A stretch of DNA of 13,507 nucleotides from Actinomycetota bacterium. GTDB taxonomy: Bacteria > Actinomycetota > UBA4738 > G016210805. The stretch lies in assembly GCA_016210805.1 (NCBI GenBank), contig JACQTL010000374.1:1-13507 (forward strand), read 5' to 3'. Position 1 is the first letter of the stretch, and the number at the start of each line of letters is the position of its first letter. A program made the position numbers and the translations under genes. Shown here one piece after another: positions 7,485-13,393 of the stretch. The notes beneath the pieces are model-generated. The model saw nothing but the letters and a program-made list of their open reading frames with translations, ran no database searches and was not told the origin of the DNA.

Positions 7485-8936
7485 TCAGTCGAGGGACGCC
7501 ATCACGTGCTTGATGTTCGTGTACTCCTCGATCGAGTAGATCGACATGTCCTTGCCGTGCCCACTCTGCTTGTACCCACCGTGAGGCATCTCCGGCGTGA
7601 TCGGGATGTGGGTGTTGATCCACACCGTCCCGAACTGCAGCTTCCGGGACATCCGCAGGGCCCGGCCCACGTCCCGGGTCCACACCGAGGCGGCCAGGCC
7701 GTAGTCGACCCCGTTGGCCCACTCGAGGGCCTGCTCCTCCTCGTCGAACCTCTGCACCGTGACCACGGGGCCGAAGACCTCACGCTGGACGATCTCGGAG
7801 TCCTGGCCGACCCCCGCGATCACCGTGGGCCGGTAGAAGTAGCCGGGCCGCTCGATCCGCTCGCCGCCGGCCAGGACCTCGGCCCCGGCCTCCCGAGCCC
7901 GGTCCACGAACCCGGTGACCCGCTCGAGCTGCTCCGCGGAGACCACAGACCCCATCTCCGTGTCCTCCGCGAAGATGTCCCCGACCCTCATCGACTCGAC
8001 CTGAGGCACCAGTTCCGAGAGCAGCTTGTCGTGGATCTCCGGCCCGGCCAGCACGCGGGTGGCCGCCGTGCAGTCCTGCCCCGAGTTGAAGTAGCCGGCG
8101 ATCTTTATCCACTCCGCCGCGGTGGCCAGGTCCGCGTCGTCGAACACGATGACCGGAGCCTTGCCCCCCAGCTCCAGGTGGACGCGCTTGAGGGTGGCCG
8201 CGGCGTTCCGCGAGATGATCCTCCCGGTGTCCACGTCCCCGGTCAGGGAGACGATGCCCACGTCGGGGTGGCGGACGATCGCGTCCCCGGCCGGCTCGCC
8301 GTCCCCGGTGACCACGTTCAGGACCCCCGGCGGGAACACCTCCGCCTCCGCCGCCAGCTCGGCCAGACGGAGCAGGGTTAGGGGCGTCCACTCCGAGGGC
8401 TTGATCACGACGCAGTTCCCGGCGGCCTGGGCCGGCCCGAGCTTCCAGGCCGCCATGTACAGCGGGTAGTTCCACGGGGCGATCAGCCCGGCCACCCCGA
8501 TCGGCTCCCGGCGGACCCAGCTCGTGTAGCCCTTCATGTACTCACCGGCCGCCCGGCCCTCGAGCAGCCGGGCCCCTCCCGCGAAGAACCGGAAGTTGTC
8601 GGGGATCACGGGCATCTCGTCGGACATCGTGAGCGCGTGGACCTTCCCGACGTTCTCCGACTCGATCCGGCCGAGCTCCTCTGCGTGGCCCTCGATCAGG
8701 TCGGCGAGCTTGAGGAGGGCGGCCTGGCGCTCGGCGGGCGTGGCCTCCGACCAGGTCTCCTCGAACGCCCTCCTGGCCGCCCGGACGGCCCGGTCGACGT
8801 CGCCGGCGGACGCCCTGGGCACCTCGGCCAGGACCTCGCCGGTGGCCGGGCTCGTGATGGTCTGGGTCTCCCCACTCTCCGCATCGACCCACTCGCCGCC
8901 CACGAACATCCTGTAGGTCTTGACCGTGGTGGCCAT
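7485..8936 (-). CDS. patD: Gamma-aminobutyraldehyde dehydrogenase-like aldehyde dehydrogenase
   Basis: The 483-residue product is a full-length ALDH with Asn156 (APWNYPLYM), Glu255 (HLELGGKAP) and Cys289 (NSGQDCTAA). The C-terminus, PHGGYKQSGHGKDMSIYSIE followed by EYTNIKHVM, closely resembles E. coli PatD/YdcW, which oxidises 4-aminobutyraldehyde to GABA in putrescine breakdown; betaine-aldehyde-type substrates are the alternative. The usual FTGS is LTGD here (231-234), which I take as subgroup variation. The ATG at 8936 was chosen because the ALDH domain starts right after it (KTYRMFVGGEWVDAE) and GAGGGG lies about 10 nt upstream; upstream codons overlap the promoter region. It heads a three-gene operon controlled by a candidate PucR operator at 9032-9048. 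Confidence 0.85.
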   Translation of the reverse strand: MATTVKTYRMFVGGEWVDAESGETQTITSPATGEVLAEVPRASAGDVDRAVRAARRAFEETWSEATPAERQAALLKLADLIEGHAEELGRIESENVGKVHALTMSDEMPVIPDNFRFFAGGARLLEGRAAGEYMKGYTSWVRREPIGVAGLIAPWNYPLYMAAWKLGPAQAAGNCVVIKPSEWTPLTLLRLAELAAEAEVFPPGVLNVVTGDGEPAGDAIVRHPDVGIVSLTGDVDTGRIISRNAAATLKRVHLELGGKAPVIVFDDADLATAAEWIKIAGYFNSGQDCTAATRVLAGPEIHDKLLSELVPQVESMRVGDIFAEDTEMGSVVSAEQLERVTGFVDRAREAGAEVLAGGERIERPGYFYRPTVIAGVGQDSEIVQREVFGPVVTVQRFDEEEQALEWANGVDYGLAASVWTRDVGRALRMSRKLQFGTVWINTHIPITPEMPHGGYKQSGHGKDMSIYSIEEYTNIKHVMASLD

Positions 8937-8971
8937 GCCCGATCGCCCCCTCGTCGACGGTCCTCCCACCC

Positions 8972-8977
8972 AGTATC
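8972..8977 (-). promoter_or_regulatory. Candidate -10 element of the patD operon
   Basis: GATACT in the coding direction (4 of 6 to TATAAT) sits in GATACTGGGTGGG, matching GACACTGGGAGGG upstream of gabT. Its last base is 36 bp from the ATG, exactly as at gabT. The best -35 at 17-18 bp is poor (CTGGCC or TGGCCG), as expected if an activator is needed. Confidence 0.5.
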
Positions 8978-8978
8978 C

Positions 8979-8997
8979 CCGGGCCGGTTCGGCCCGG
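8979..8997. repeat. GC-rich inverted repeat in the patD promoter
   Basis: CCGGGCCG, 3 nt, CGGCCCGG: two perfect 8-bp arms. It lies between the candidate -10 and -35 positions. It may be functional, or simply a product of the very high GC content. Confidence 0.3.
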
Positions 8998-9031
8998 CCA
9001 GCCGCGCTTTCGGCCAACCCGGACATGCCGG

Positions 9032-9048
9032 CTGTACGGACGGGACAA
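9032..9048. promoter_or_regulatory. Candidate PucR-regulator operator upstream of patD
   Basis: CTGTACGGACGGGACAA matches the perfect palindrome at 10637-10653 in 14 of 17 positions. Its conserved half (GTCCGTACA in the patD direction) faces the gene. The centre is 104 bp from the patD ATG and 63 bp from the candidate -10, almost the same as the site before gabT. Confidence 0.6.
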
Positions 9049-9049
9049 A

Positions 9050-9071
9050 GCGCCCGGCCGTGGCCGGGCGC
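9050..9071 (-). terminator. Probable intrinsic terminator of the PucR-family regulator gene
   Basis: GCGCCCGGCC, 2 nt, GGCCGGGCGC form a perfect 10-bp stem starting just after the regulator's TAG stop. In the minus-strand direction it is followed by TTTGT, a short T tract shared with the edge of the adjacent operator. The stem is strong but the T tract is short, so termination may be partial. Confidence 0.6.
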
Positions 9072-9072
9072 G

Positions 9073-10629
9073 CTACTCCCCGGCGCCGGCGGCCAGCAGC
9101 TCGCGGGCCCGGAGGGCCAGCCAGAACTCCATGCGGTCGAAGGACGAGCCGAGGTCCCGTCCGGTGAGCTCCTCGACCTTGCGCATCCGGTACCGGAGCG
9201 TGTGCCGGTGCACGAACAGCTCCGCGGCCGCGCTCTCCCATCGGGCGTTGTGCTGCAGGAACGCCCTGAGCGAGGGGAGCAGCTCCCCTCCGCCCTCGCT
9301 GTCGTACCCGTCCAGGGGGGCCAGGAGCGAGTCGGCGAAGGCCCGCAGGGCGTCCGGCTCCGTCATCGAGAGCAGGAGCCGGTAGGTCCCCAGGTCGTCG
9401 AACCCGGCGTCGTCCCAGCCCTCCAGGCGGCAGACCCGGAGCGCATAGCGGGCCTCCCGCAGGCTCCGGCCGGCCTCCACCGGGGGCACGGCGCCGCCGG
9501 TGCCCGATCGCAGCGACGTCGCCAGACGAGCCTCCAGCTCCGCGCGGAGGGAGCGAGCCTGGTCGGCGTCTCCGTCGGCCGGTGAGTCGGGCACGAGGAC
9601 GTGAACGCCCCCCTCGTGGGGCGAGATCAGGTAGGCCCGGTCCCGTCGGGACAGGACGTCCTCCGCCGCCCACGCGAGCTCGTCGGCCGGCTCACCCTCG
9701 ATCGAGACCACGCGGACCGGGCCCTCCCGCGAGAACCCGAACCGGGACAGGCCCCGGAGAGCCTCGGCCGGGGAGAGGGACCCTCCGATCAGCGAGTCGA
9801 AGAAGTCCCCCTGGAGCCGGCGCTCGGCCTCGGCCACCGCTCGGGACTTGGCCAGCTCGATGGCGAAGAGCGAGAGCGCGTGCCCCGAGACGATCCGGTC
9901 GAGCTGGGTCAGGGCCCTGGGCTTCCCCACGGCCAGGAACGCCTCCACCCGGCCGTGAGCCCCGACCGGCTGGATCCAGACGTGGTGCCCCTGGTCGACC
10001 AGGGTGAGGCTGAACCCGGTGCCCTCGGGGCGGGAGGCCTGGACCTCCGCCCACAGCCGCCCCGCCCGGCTCCTCGCGGCCCGGCCCGTGGACGCGAGCG
10101 CCATGCCGTGGAGGTCGAGCAGGAGAGCCCACCCGGACACCACGCGGGCCAGGGAGGCGGCGATCCCCTCCACCCCCTCGCCCTCCAGCACCGCCCGGGT
10201 CAGGGCGTGCTGGCCTTCCACGGCCCGATGGAGCACGTCGTACTGCTCCGCGACGAGCCGGGTGAACACGGCCTCCGTGATCGCGATGAACGGGACCTGA
10301 TAGGGGACCTCGAAGACCGGGAAACCCAGCTCGTCGGCCGCCCTGATCAGGGCGGCCGGGACCCGCGAGTAGGAGAACCCCAGCCCGAAGCCCAGGCCGG
10401 CCAGGCCGGCCTCCGAAAGCCGTCGCACGTAGGCCCGCTGGCGGGCCGCCGTCTTGGGCACGCCCATGCCGGTGGTCATGAGGAGCTCCCCGCCCTTCAG
10501 CCACGGCGTGGGGTCCTCCAGCTCGCTCACGTGGACCCAGCGGATCGGATGGCCGGTGGCGCTCCGGCCGGCCACCAGGGACAGGGCCAGGCCGGGCATG
10601 CGAAGGATGTCGGCGACCGAGACACTCAC
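9073..10629 (-). CDS. PucR-family transcriptional regulator of amine/GABA catabolism
   Basis: The 518-residue protein has the three-part PucR layout: an N-terminal PucR/PF07905-type domain (about 4-125, with SELEDPTPWLKGGELLMTTG at 35-54), a middle CdaR-like region (about 270-410) and a C-terminal HTH_30-type helix-turn-helix (about 450-510, LRAFLQHNARWESAAAELF, then HRHTLRYRMRKVEELTG). Family members such as actinobacterial GabR regulate gabT clusters, usually as activators. The GTG at 10629 is preferred: it begins the domain at VSVSVADILR, and there is no Shine-Dalgarno upstream but a -10-like TACAAT 6 nt away, as in leaderless actinobacterial mRNAs. A perfect 17-bp palindrome covers that -10, implying autorepression. 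It diverges from the aminotransferase gene and precedes patD on the same strand, separated by a terminator. Confidence 0.9.
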   Translation of the reverse strand: MSVSVADILRMPGLALSLVAGRSATGHPIRWVHVSELEDPTPWLKGGELLMTTGMGVPKTAARQRAYVRRLSEAGLAGLGFGLGFSYSRVPAALIRAADELGFPVFEVPYQVPFIAITEAVFTRLVAEQYDVLHRAVEGQHALTRAVLEGEGVEGIAASLARVVSGWALLLDLHGMALASTGRAARSRAGRLWAEVQASRPEGTGFSLTLVDQGHHVWIQPVGAHGRVEAFLAVGKPRALTQLDRIVSGHALSLFAIELAKSRAVAEAERRLQGDFFDSLIGGSLSPAEALRGLSRFGFSREGPVRVVSIEGEPADELAWAAEDVLSRRDRAYLISPHEGGVHVLVPDSPADGDADQARSLRAELEARLATSLRSGTGGAVPPVEAGRSLREARYALRVCRLEGWDDAGFDDLGTYRLLLSMTEPDALRAFADSLLAPLDGYDSEGGGELLPSLRAFLQHNARWESAAAELFVHRHTLRYRMRKVEELTGRDLGSSFDRMEFWLALRARELLAAGAGE

Positions 10630-10635
10630 GGGCGG

Positions 10636-10641
10636 ATTGTA
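10636..10641 (-). promoter_or_regulatory. Candidate -10 of a leaderless PucR-regulator transcript
   Basis: TACAAT in the gene's direction matches TATAAT in 5 of 6 positions and ends 6 nt before the GTG, so transcription would start at or next to the start codon. No good -35 is visible at 17-18 bp. The hexamer lies inside the operator palindrome except for its last base. Confidence 0.5.
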
Positions 10642-10653
10642 CGGACCGTACAA
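10637..10653. promoter_or_regulatory. Perfect 17-bp palindromic operator at the regulator start
   Basis: TTGTACGGACCGTACAA has two perfect 8-bp arms around a central A. It is relatively AT-containing in a very GC-rich region, overlaps the candidate -10 of the regulator gene, and is repeated in degenerate form at 10738-10754 and 9032-9048. Best explained as the regulator's own binding site, used for autorepression. Confidence 0.7.
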
Positions 10654-10737
10654 AGGGGAGGGCCAGCCCGATCCCCTCCCGGGCCCGGAGGGGCCGCTCC
10701 CCGGGCGGCCGCCGTGCCACGCCGGGCCGGGCCGCCG

Positions 10738-10754
10738 GTGGACGGTCCGTACAA
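10738..10754. promoter_or_regulatory. Candidate PucR-regulator operator upstream of gabT
   Basis: GTGGACGGTCCGTACAA keeps one full half of the 17-bp palindrome (the half facing gabT) and degenerates in the other. The centre is 103 bp from the gabT ATG and 62 bp from the candidate -10, an activator-like position around -74. It lies 101 bp (centre to centre) from the regulator's own operator. Confidence 0.6.
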
Positions 10755-10784
10755 AGTGGCCGGTCGAGTTCGCCGCCCCAACCT

Positions 10785-10813
10785 TCGACAGCCCGGGCCG
10801 GGGCCCCGACACT
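10785..10813 (+). promoter_or_regulatory. Candidate gabT promoter
   Basis: TCGACA (10785-10790, 5 of 6 to TTGACA), a 17-bp spacer, then GACACT (10808-10813, 3 of 6 to TATAAT). The -10 context GACACTGGGAGGG matches the one before patD. The predicted start near 10820 leaves a leader of about 29 nt. Confidence 0.5.
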
Positions 10814-10830
10814 GGGAGGGTAGCGGGACG

Positions 10831-10843
10831 CTCCCCGCGGGAG
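10831..10843 (+). promoter_or_regulatory. Small hairpin overlapping the gabT ribosome binding site
   Basis: CTCCC, 3 nt, GGGAG. The right arm is part of the Shine-Dalgarno GGGAGG (10839-10844) that lies 4 nt before the ATG. It could mask the site, but a stem this short occurs often by chance at this GC content. Confidence 0.25.
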
Positions 10844-10848
10844 GGCGC

Positions 10849-12192
10849 ATGGACATCCCCCAGGAACGCGTGCTGGTCACCGGGATCCCGGGGCCCCGCT
10901 CGCGCGAGCTGCTGGACAGGCGGAGGGCCGCGGTCCCCAGGGCCGTGTTCAACACCGTCCCCGTGTTCGCCCGGGCCGCCGGAGGGTCGATCGTCGAGGA
11001 CGTGGACGGGAACCGCCTGATCGACCTGGCCGCGGGCCTCGCCGTGCTGAACACCGGGAACGCGGCCCCCGGGGTGGTCCGGGCCCTCACGGAGCAGGCG
11101 GACCTGTACACGCACACGTGCTTCCACGTGACGATGAACGAGCCCTACGTCGCGCTGGCCGAGCGGCTGAACGCCATCGCGCCGGGCGACCGCCCCAAGA
11201 TGACCATGCTGGCCAACTCGGGCGCCGAGGCCGTGGAGAACGCCGTGAAGGTGGCCCGCTACCACACGGGCCGGGCCGGGGTCGTCGTGTTCGACCACGC
11301 CTTCCACGGCCGGACCCTCATGGCCATGTCGCTCACCGCCAAGGTCACCCCCTACAAGAAGGGGTTCGGCCCCTTCGCCCCGGAGGTCTACCGGCTCCCC
11401 TACTCCTACCCGTATCGCTGCCCGGCGGGGGCGAGCGCCGAGGAGTGCGGTCCGGCGTGCGCGGAGCGGGCCATCGACGAGATGCGTCACCATATCGGCC
11501 CCGAGGCCATCGCCTGCGTCGTGGTCGAGCCGGTGCTGGGCGAGGGTGGTTTCGTGATCCCCGGGGAGGGGTTCCTCCCGGCGATCCGGGAGTTCTGCGA
11601 GGAGCACGGGATCCTGTTCGTGGCCGACGAGGTGCAGACGGGGATCGGACGGACCGGCCGGTGGTTCGGGATCGAGCACGAGGGACTGGTCCCCGACCTG
11701 GTCGTCACGGCGAAGTCCCTGGGCGGGGGCCTCCCGGTCTCCGGGGTGACCGGCCCGGCCGAGGTGATGGACGCGATCCACGTGGGCGGCCTGGGCGGCA
11801 CGTTCGGCGGGAACCCCCTGGCCTGCGCCGCCGCCCTCGCGGTTCTCGACCAGATCGAGCGGGAAGGGCTCCTGTCCCGGGCCGAGCGGATCGGCGAGCT
11901 GGCCATGGGCCGGCTCGGCGAGCTGAAGGACCGACACGGGTCGGTGGGCGACGTCCGGGGCCGGGGAGCCATGGTCGCCGTGGAGCTGGTGGCCGACCGG
12001 GCCACCAGGGAGCCGGCCGCGGGGATCGCGTCCCGGGTCATCGAGGAGTGCTACCGGGAGGGGGTGATCGTCCTGAAGGCCGGGACGTACGACAACGTGA
12101 TCCGGCTCCTGCCCCCCCTCACGATCGAGGAGGGCCTCCTCGAGGAGGGCCTTTCCGTGCTCGACAAGGCCCTTTACCGGGCGGCACCCTGA
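10849..12192 (+). CDS. gabT: Class III aminotransferase, 4-aminobutyrate aminotransferase type
   Basis: The 447-residue PLP enzyme carries the full class III set: SGAEAVENAVKVAR (124-137), AFHGRT (151-156), VVEPVLGEGGF, DEVQTGIGRTGRWF (260-273) with the cofactor-contacting Asp260, and the Schiff-base Lys289 in TAKSLGGG. The C-terminal NVIRLLPPLTI (416-426) is typical of GabT. It should transfer the amino group of GABA to 2-oxoglutarate, giving succinate semialdehyde and glutamate; putrescine, 5-aminovalerate or lysine epsilon-amine are alternative substrates. A three-cysteine segment CPAGASAEECGPAC (191-204) sits in the middle and is noteworthy for a cytosolic aminotransferase. The ATG at 10849 has GGGAGG 4 nt upstream; the long open frame before it is antisense to the regulator. 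Divergent transcription from the PucR-type gene and a shared operator support co-regulation with patD. Confidence 0.88.
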   Translation: MDIPQERVLVTGIPGPRSRELLDRRRAAVPRAVFNTVPVFARAAGGSIVEDVDGNRLIDLAAGLAVLNTGNAAPGVVRALTEQADLYTHTCFHVTMNEPYVALAERLNAIAPGDRPKMTMLANSGAEAVENAVKVARYHTGRAGVVVFDHAFHGRTLMAMSLTAKVTPYKKGFGPFAPEVYRLPYSYPYRCPAGASAEECGPACAERAIDEMRHHIGPEAIACVVVEPVLGEGGFVIPGEGFLPAIREFCEEHGILFVADEVQTGIGRTGRWFGIEHEGLVPDLVVTAKSLGGGLPVSGVTGPAEVMDAIHVGGLGGTFGGNPLACAAALAVLDQIEREGLLSRAERIGELAMGRLGELKDRHGSVGDVRGRGAMVAVELVADRATREPAAGIASRVIEECYREGVIVLKAGTYDNVIRLLPPLTIEEGLLEEGLSVLDKALYRAAP

Positions 12193-12220
12193 GCCGGGAG
12201 CGCCCGCCCGGGGCCCCGGC
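12193..12220 (+). terminator. Possible weak terminator after gabT
   Basis: GCCGGG (12193-12198) can pair with CCCGGC (12215-12220), and CCGGGGCCCCGG (12208-12219) is itself a perfect palindrome. No T tract follows, so this is only a possible terminator or pause site. Confidence 0.3.
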
Positions 12221-12221
12221 C

Positions 12222-12231
12222 TGACTAGTCA
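12222..12231. repeat. TGACTAGTCA perfect palindrome
   Basis: A 10-bp perfect palindrome rich in A and T for this genome, 30 bp after the gabT stop and just before TTGACC (12235-12240), which could be a -35 element; no convincing -10 follows. It may be an operator of the downstream regulator gene. Confidence 0.35.
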
Positions 12232-12294
12232 TCGTTGACCCCGTGCCGGCCGGCCGCGGCGTAGGCCGAAGGACCAGGCAGAGCGAGCGGGTCC

Positions 12295-12308
12295 CTACCG
12301 GCCGGTAG
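12295..12308. repeat. CTACCGGCCGGTAG perfect palindrome
   Basis: A 14-bp perfect palindrome, 81 bp before the regulator start. Its centre is 54 bp (about five helical turns) from the centre of the 7-2-7 dyad at 12348-12363, so the two could be bound on the same DNA face. Confidence 0.4.
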
Positions 12309-12347
12309 CCGAGCGGCCTCCCGGCCGGACATGGGCCGGAAAGCGGA

Positions 12348-12363
12348 TACCCAGAACTGGGTA
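12348..12363. promoter_or_regulatory. NarL-type 7-2-7 inverted repeat, candidate autoregulatory operator
   Basis: TACCCAG, AA, CTGGGTA. Two perfect 7-bp arms spaced by 2 bp reproduce the 7-2-7 layout known for NarL-family sites, and each heptamer matches the NarL consensus TACYYMT in six of seven positions. It ends 25 bp before the ATG of a NarL/LuxR-type regulator. Confidence 0.55.
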
Positions 12364-12388
12364 GGCGCACCATCCTTTCCCCAGGAAC

Positions 12389-13108
12389 ATGGGCAAGAGA
12401 GCTGGGGGCGGGACTTCCTCCGCTGCCGTCTCCGGGGCTCCGGGGCTCGGCCTCCTCGTCGTGGATCCCCTCCACGTGGTCCGGGCGGCGCTCGGCCTCC
12501 TGATCGACACCCAGCCCGACATGGAGATCCTCGGGGAGGCCGCCACGGCCGACGAGGGCCTCCAGGTGGCGCGACGGGTCCGCCGGCGGCAGGGCGTCGT
12601 CGTCCTGGCCGCACTCCGGCTGACCGGACCCCACGACGCGTTCTGGCTGATCCGGGCCATCCGGGAACGGTGTCCGAGCTTCGTGGTCGTGGCCCTGGGG
12701 GCGAACGCCGAGCGGCGGAGGGTGTCCAGGGCCCTGTTCGTGGGGGCGGACGGCTTCGTGGACCAGAACGCCGATCCCGGGGCGTTCCTGGACGCGCTCC
12801 GCCGGGCGGCCCGGGGCGAGGTCGTGCTGACCGGGATGCCGCGGGACTGGCTCTCCCCGATCGCCCGGACCCTGGACATCGAGGCCGAACCCGTCCCCGC
12901 CCGGCTCACGGCCCGCGAACGCGAGGTCCTCACCGTCGCGGCGGAGGGCCTGACCGCCCGGCAGATCGCCACCCGGCTCGGCCTCCGCGAGCGGACCGTC
13001 ACGACCCACCTCGGGAACATCTACGGGAAGCTCGGGGTGGGCGGACGGGTGGAGGCCATAGGCGCCGCCGCCCGGGCCGGGCTGGTGAGCGTGGGCTGGC
13101 TCGACTGA
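12389..13108 (+). CDS. LuxR/NarL-type regulator with a degenerate receiver domain
   Basis: This 239-residue protein has a response-regulator-like N-terminal domain (about 19-148) and an intact LuxR-type helix-turn-helix (about 170-232: LTAREREVLTVAAEGLTARQ, then TVTTHLGNIYGKLGV). The receiver has lost its chemistry: the acidic pair reads VVDP instead of VDDH, the phospho-accepting Asp is Ala75 (VVLAALRL), the Thr/Ser site is Gly104 and the conserved Lys is Gln126 (GFVDQNAD). It is therefore probably not controlled by phosphorylation and may respond to a ligand, a partner or its own level. The ATG at 12389 follows AGGA closely. The gene lies 285 bp upstream of a Flp pilin gene, so control of pilus genes is a reasonable inference. 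No cognate histidine kinase is in the window. Confidence 0.88.
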   Translation: MGKRAGGGTSSAAVSGAPGLGLLVVDPLHVVRAALGLLIDTQPDMEILGEAATADEGLQVARRVRRRQGVVVLAALRLTGPHDAFWLIRAIRERCPSFVVVALGANAERRRVSRALFVGADGFVDQNADPGAFLDALRRAARGEVVLTGMPRDWLSPIARTLDIEAEPVPARLTAREREVLTVAAEGLTARQIATRLGLRERTVTTHLGNIYGKLGVGGRVEAIGAAARAGLVSVGWLD

Positions 13109-13176
13109 CCGCGCACACCCACGTACGCGGTACGACGTAGCCGCACCTGCGGACCTTCGGCCCCCCTCGGCACGGT

Positions 13177-13194
13177 TGCGGAGGGGACTCCGCA
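13177..13194 (+). terminator. Hairpin downstream of the regulator
   Basis: TGCGGAG, GGGA, CTCCGCA form a perfect 7-bp stem with a GNRA-type loop, 69 bp after the regulator's stop. No T tract follows, so it could equally be an operator or an RNA structure in the flp leader. Confidence 0.35.
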
Positions 13195-13259
13195 GATCCC
13201 CCGCCCCGGAGCATCCGTCGATCCCCCCAGGGCCGGTGCGGGGAAGTCCCGATTCCCCC
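13195..13259 (+). repeat. Three GAT(C/T)CCCCC direct repeats upstream of flp
   Basis: GATCCCCC at 13195, GATCCCCCC at 13220 and GATTCCCCC at 13251 lie 25 and 31 bp apart in the flp upstream region. They may be repeated binding sites for a regulator of the pilus genes; the C-rich composition makes chance similarity possible. Confidence 0.35.
13240..13258. promoter_or_regulatory. Inverted repeat at a possible flp promoter
   Basis: GGGGAA, 7 nt, TTCCCC. The right arm lies 18 bp before TAGCGT (13277-13282), a possible -10 element, so the dyad would cover the -35 region. Weak match to consensus; suggested as an operator/promoter overlap. Confidence 0.35.
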
Positions 13260-13393
13260 GGGGCCCCTCCCCGACCTAGCGTCGGGACGGCCGATCGGAT
13301 GGCGGCCCCGCCGGGTCGGGAACCCCGGGGCGTTGGCGCCAGGGACGGATTGGCCCGTCGGGCATCCGGTCGCCGTGCGGGTCGGGAAAGGGG

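Noticed and set aside
9601..10848. A long open plus-strand extension upstream of the aminotransferase
   Set aside because: It is antisense to the PucR-type regulator and crosses the intergenic region with operators. The class III aminotransferase homology starts near the ATG at 10849, which has a good ribosome binding site.
10630..11937. A minus-strand extension in frame with the PucR-type regulator, opposite gabT
   Set aside because: It has shadow-frame composition with no recognisable domain, and the PucR domain begins at the GTG at 10629.
13165..13185. A possible sigma-54 promoter (GGCACG then TTGCG)
   Set aside because: The two boxes are separated by too few bases for the GG-N10-GC rule of sigma-54 promoters.
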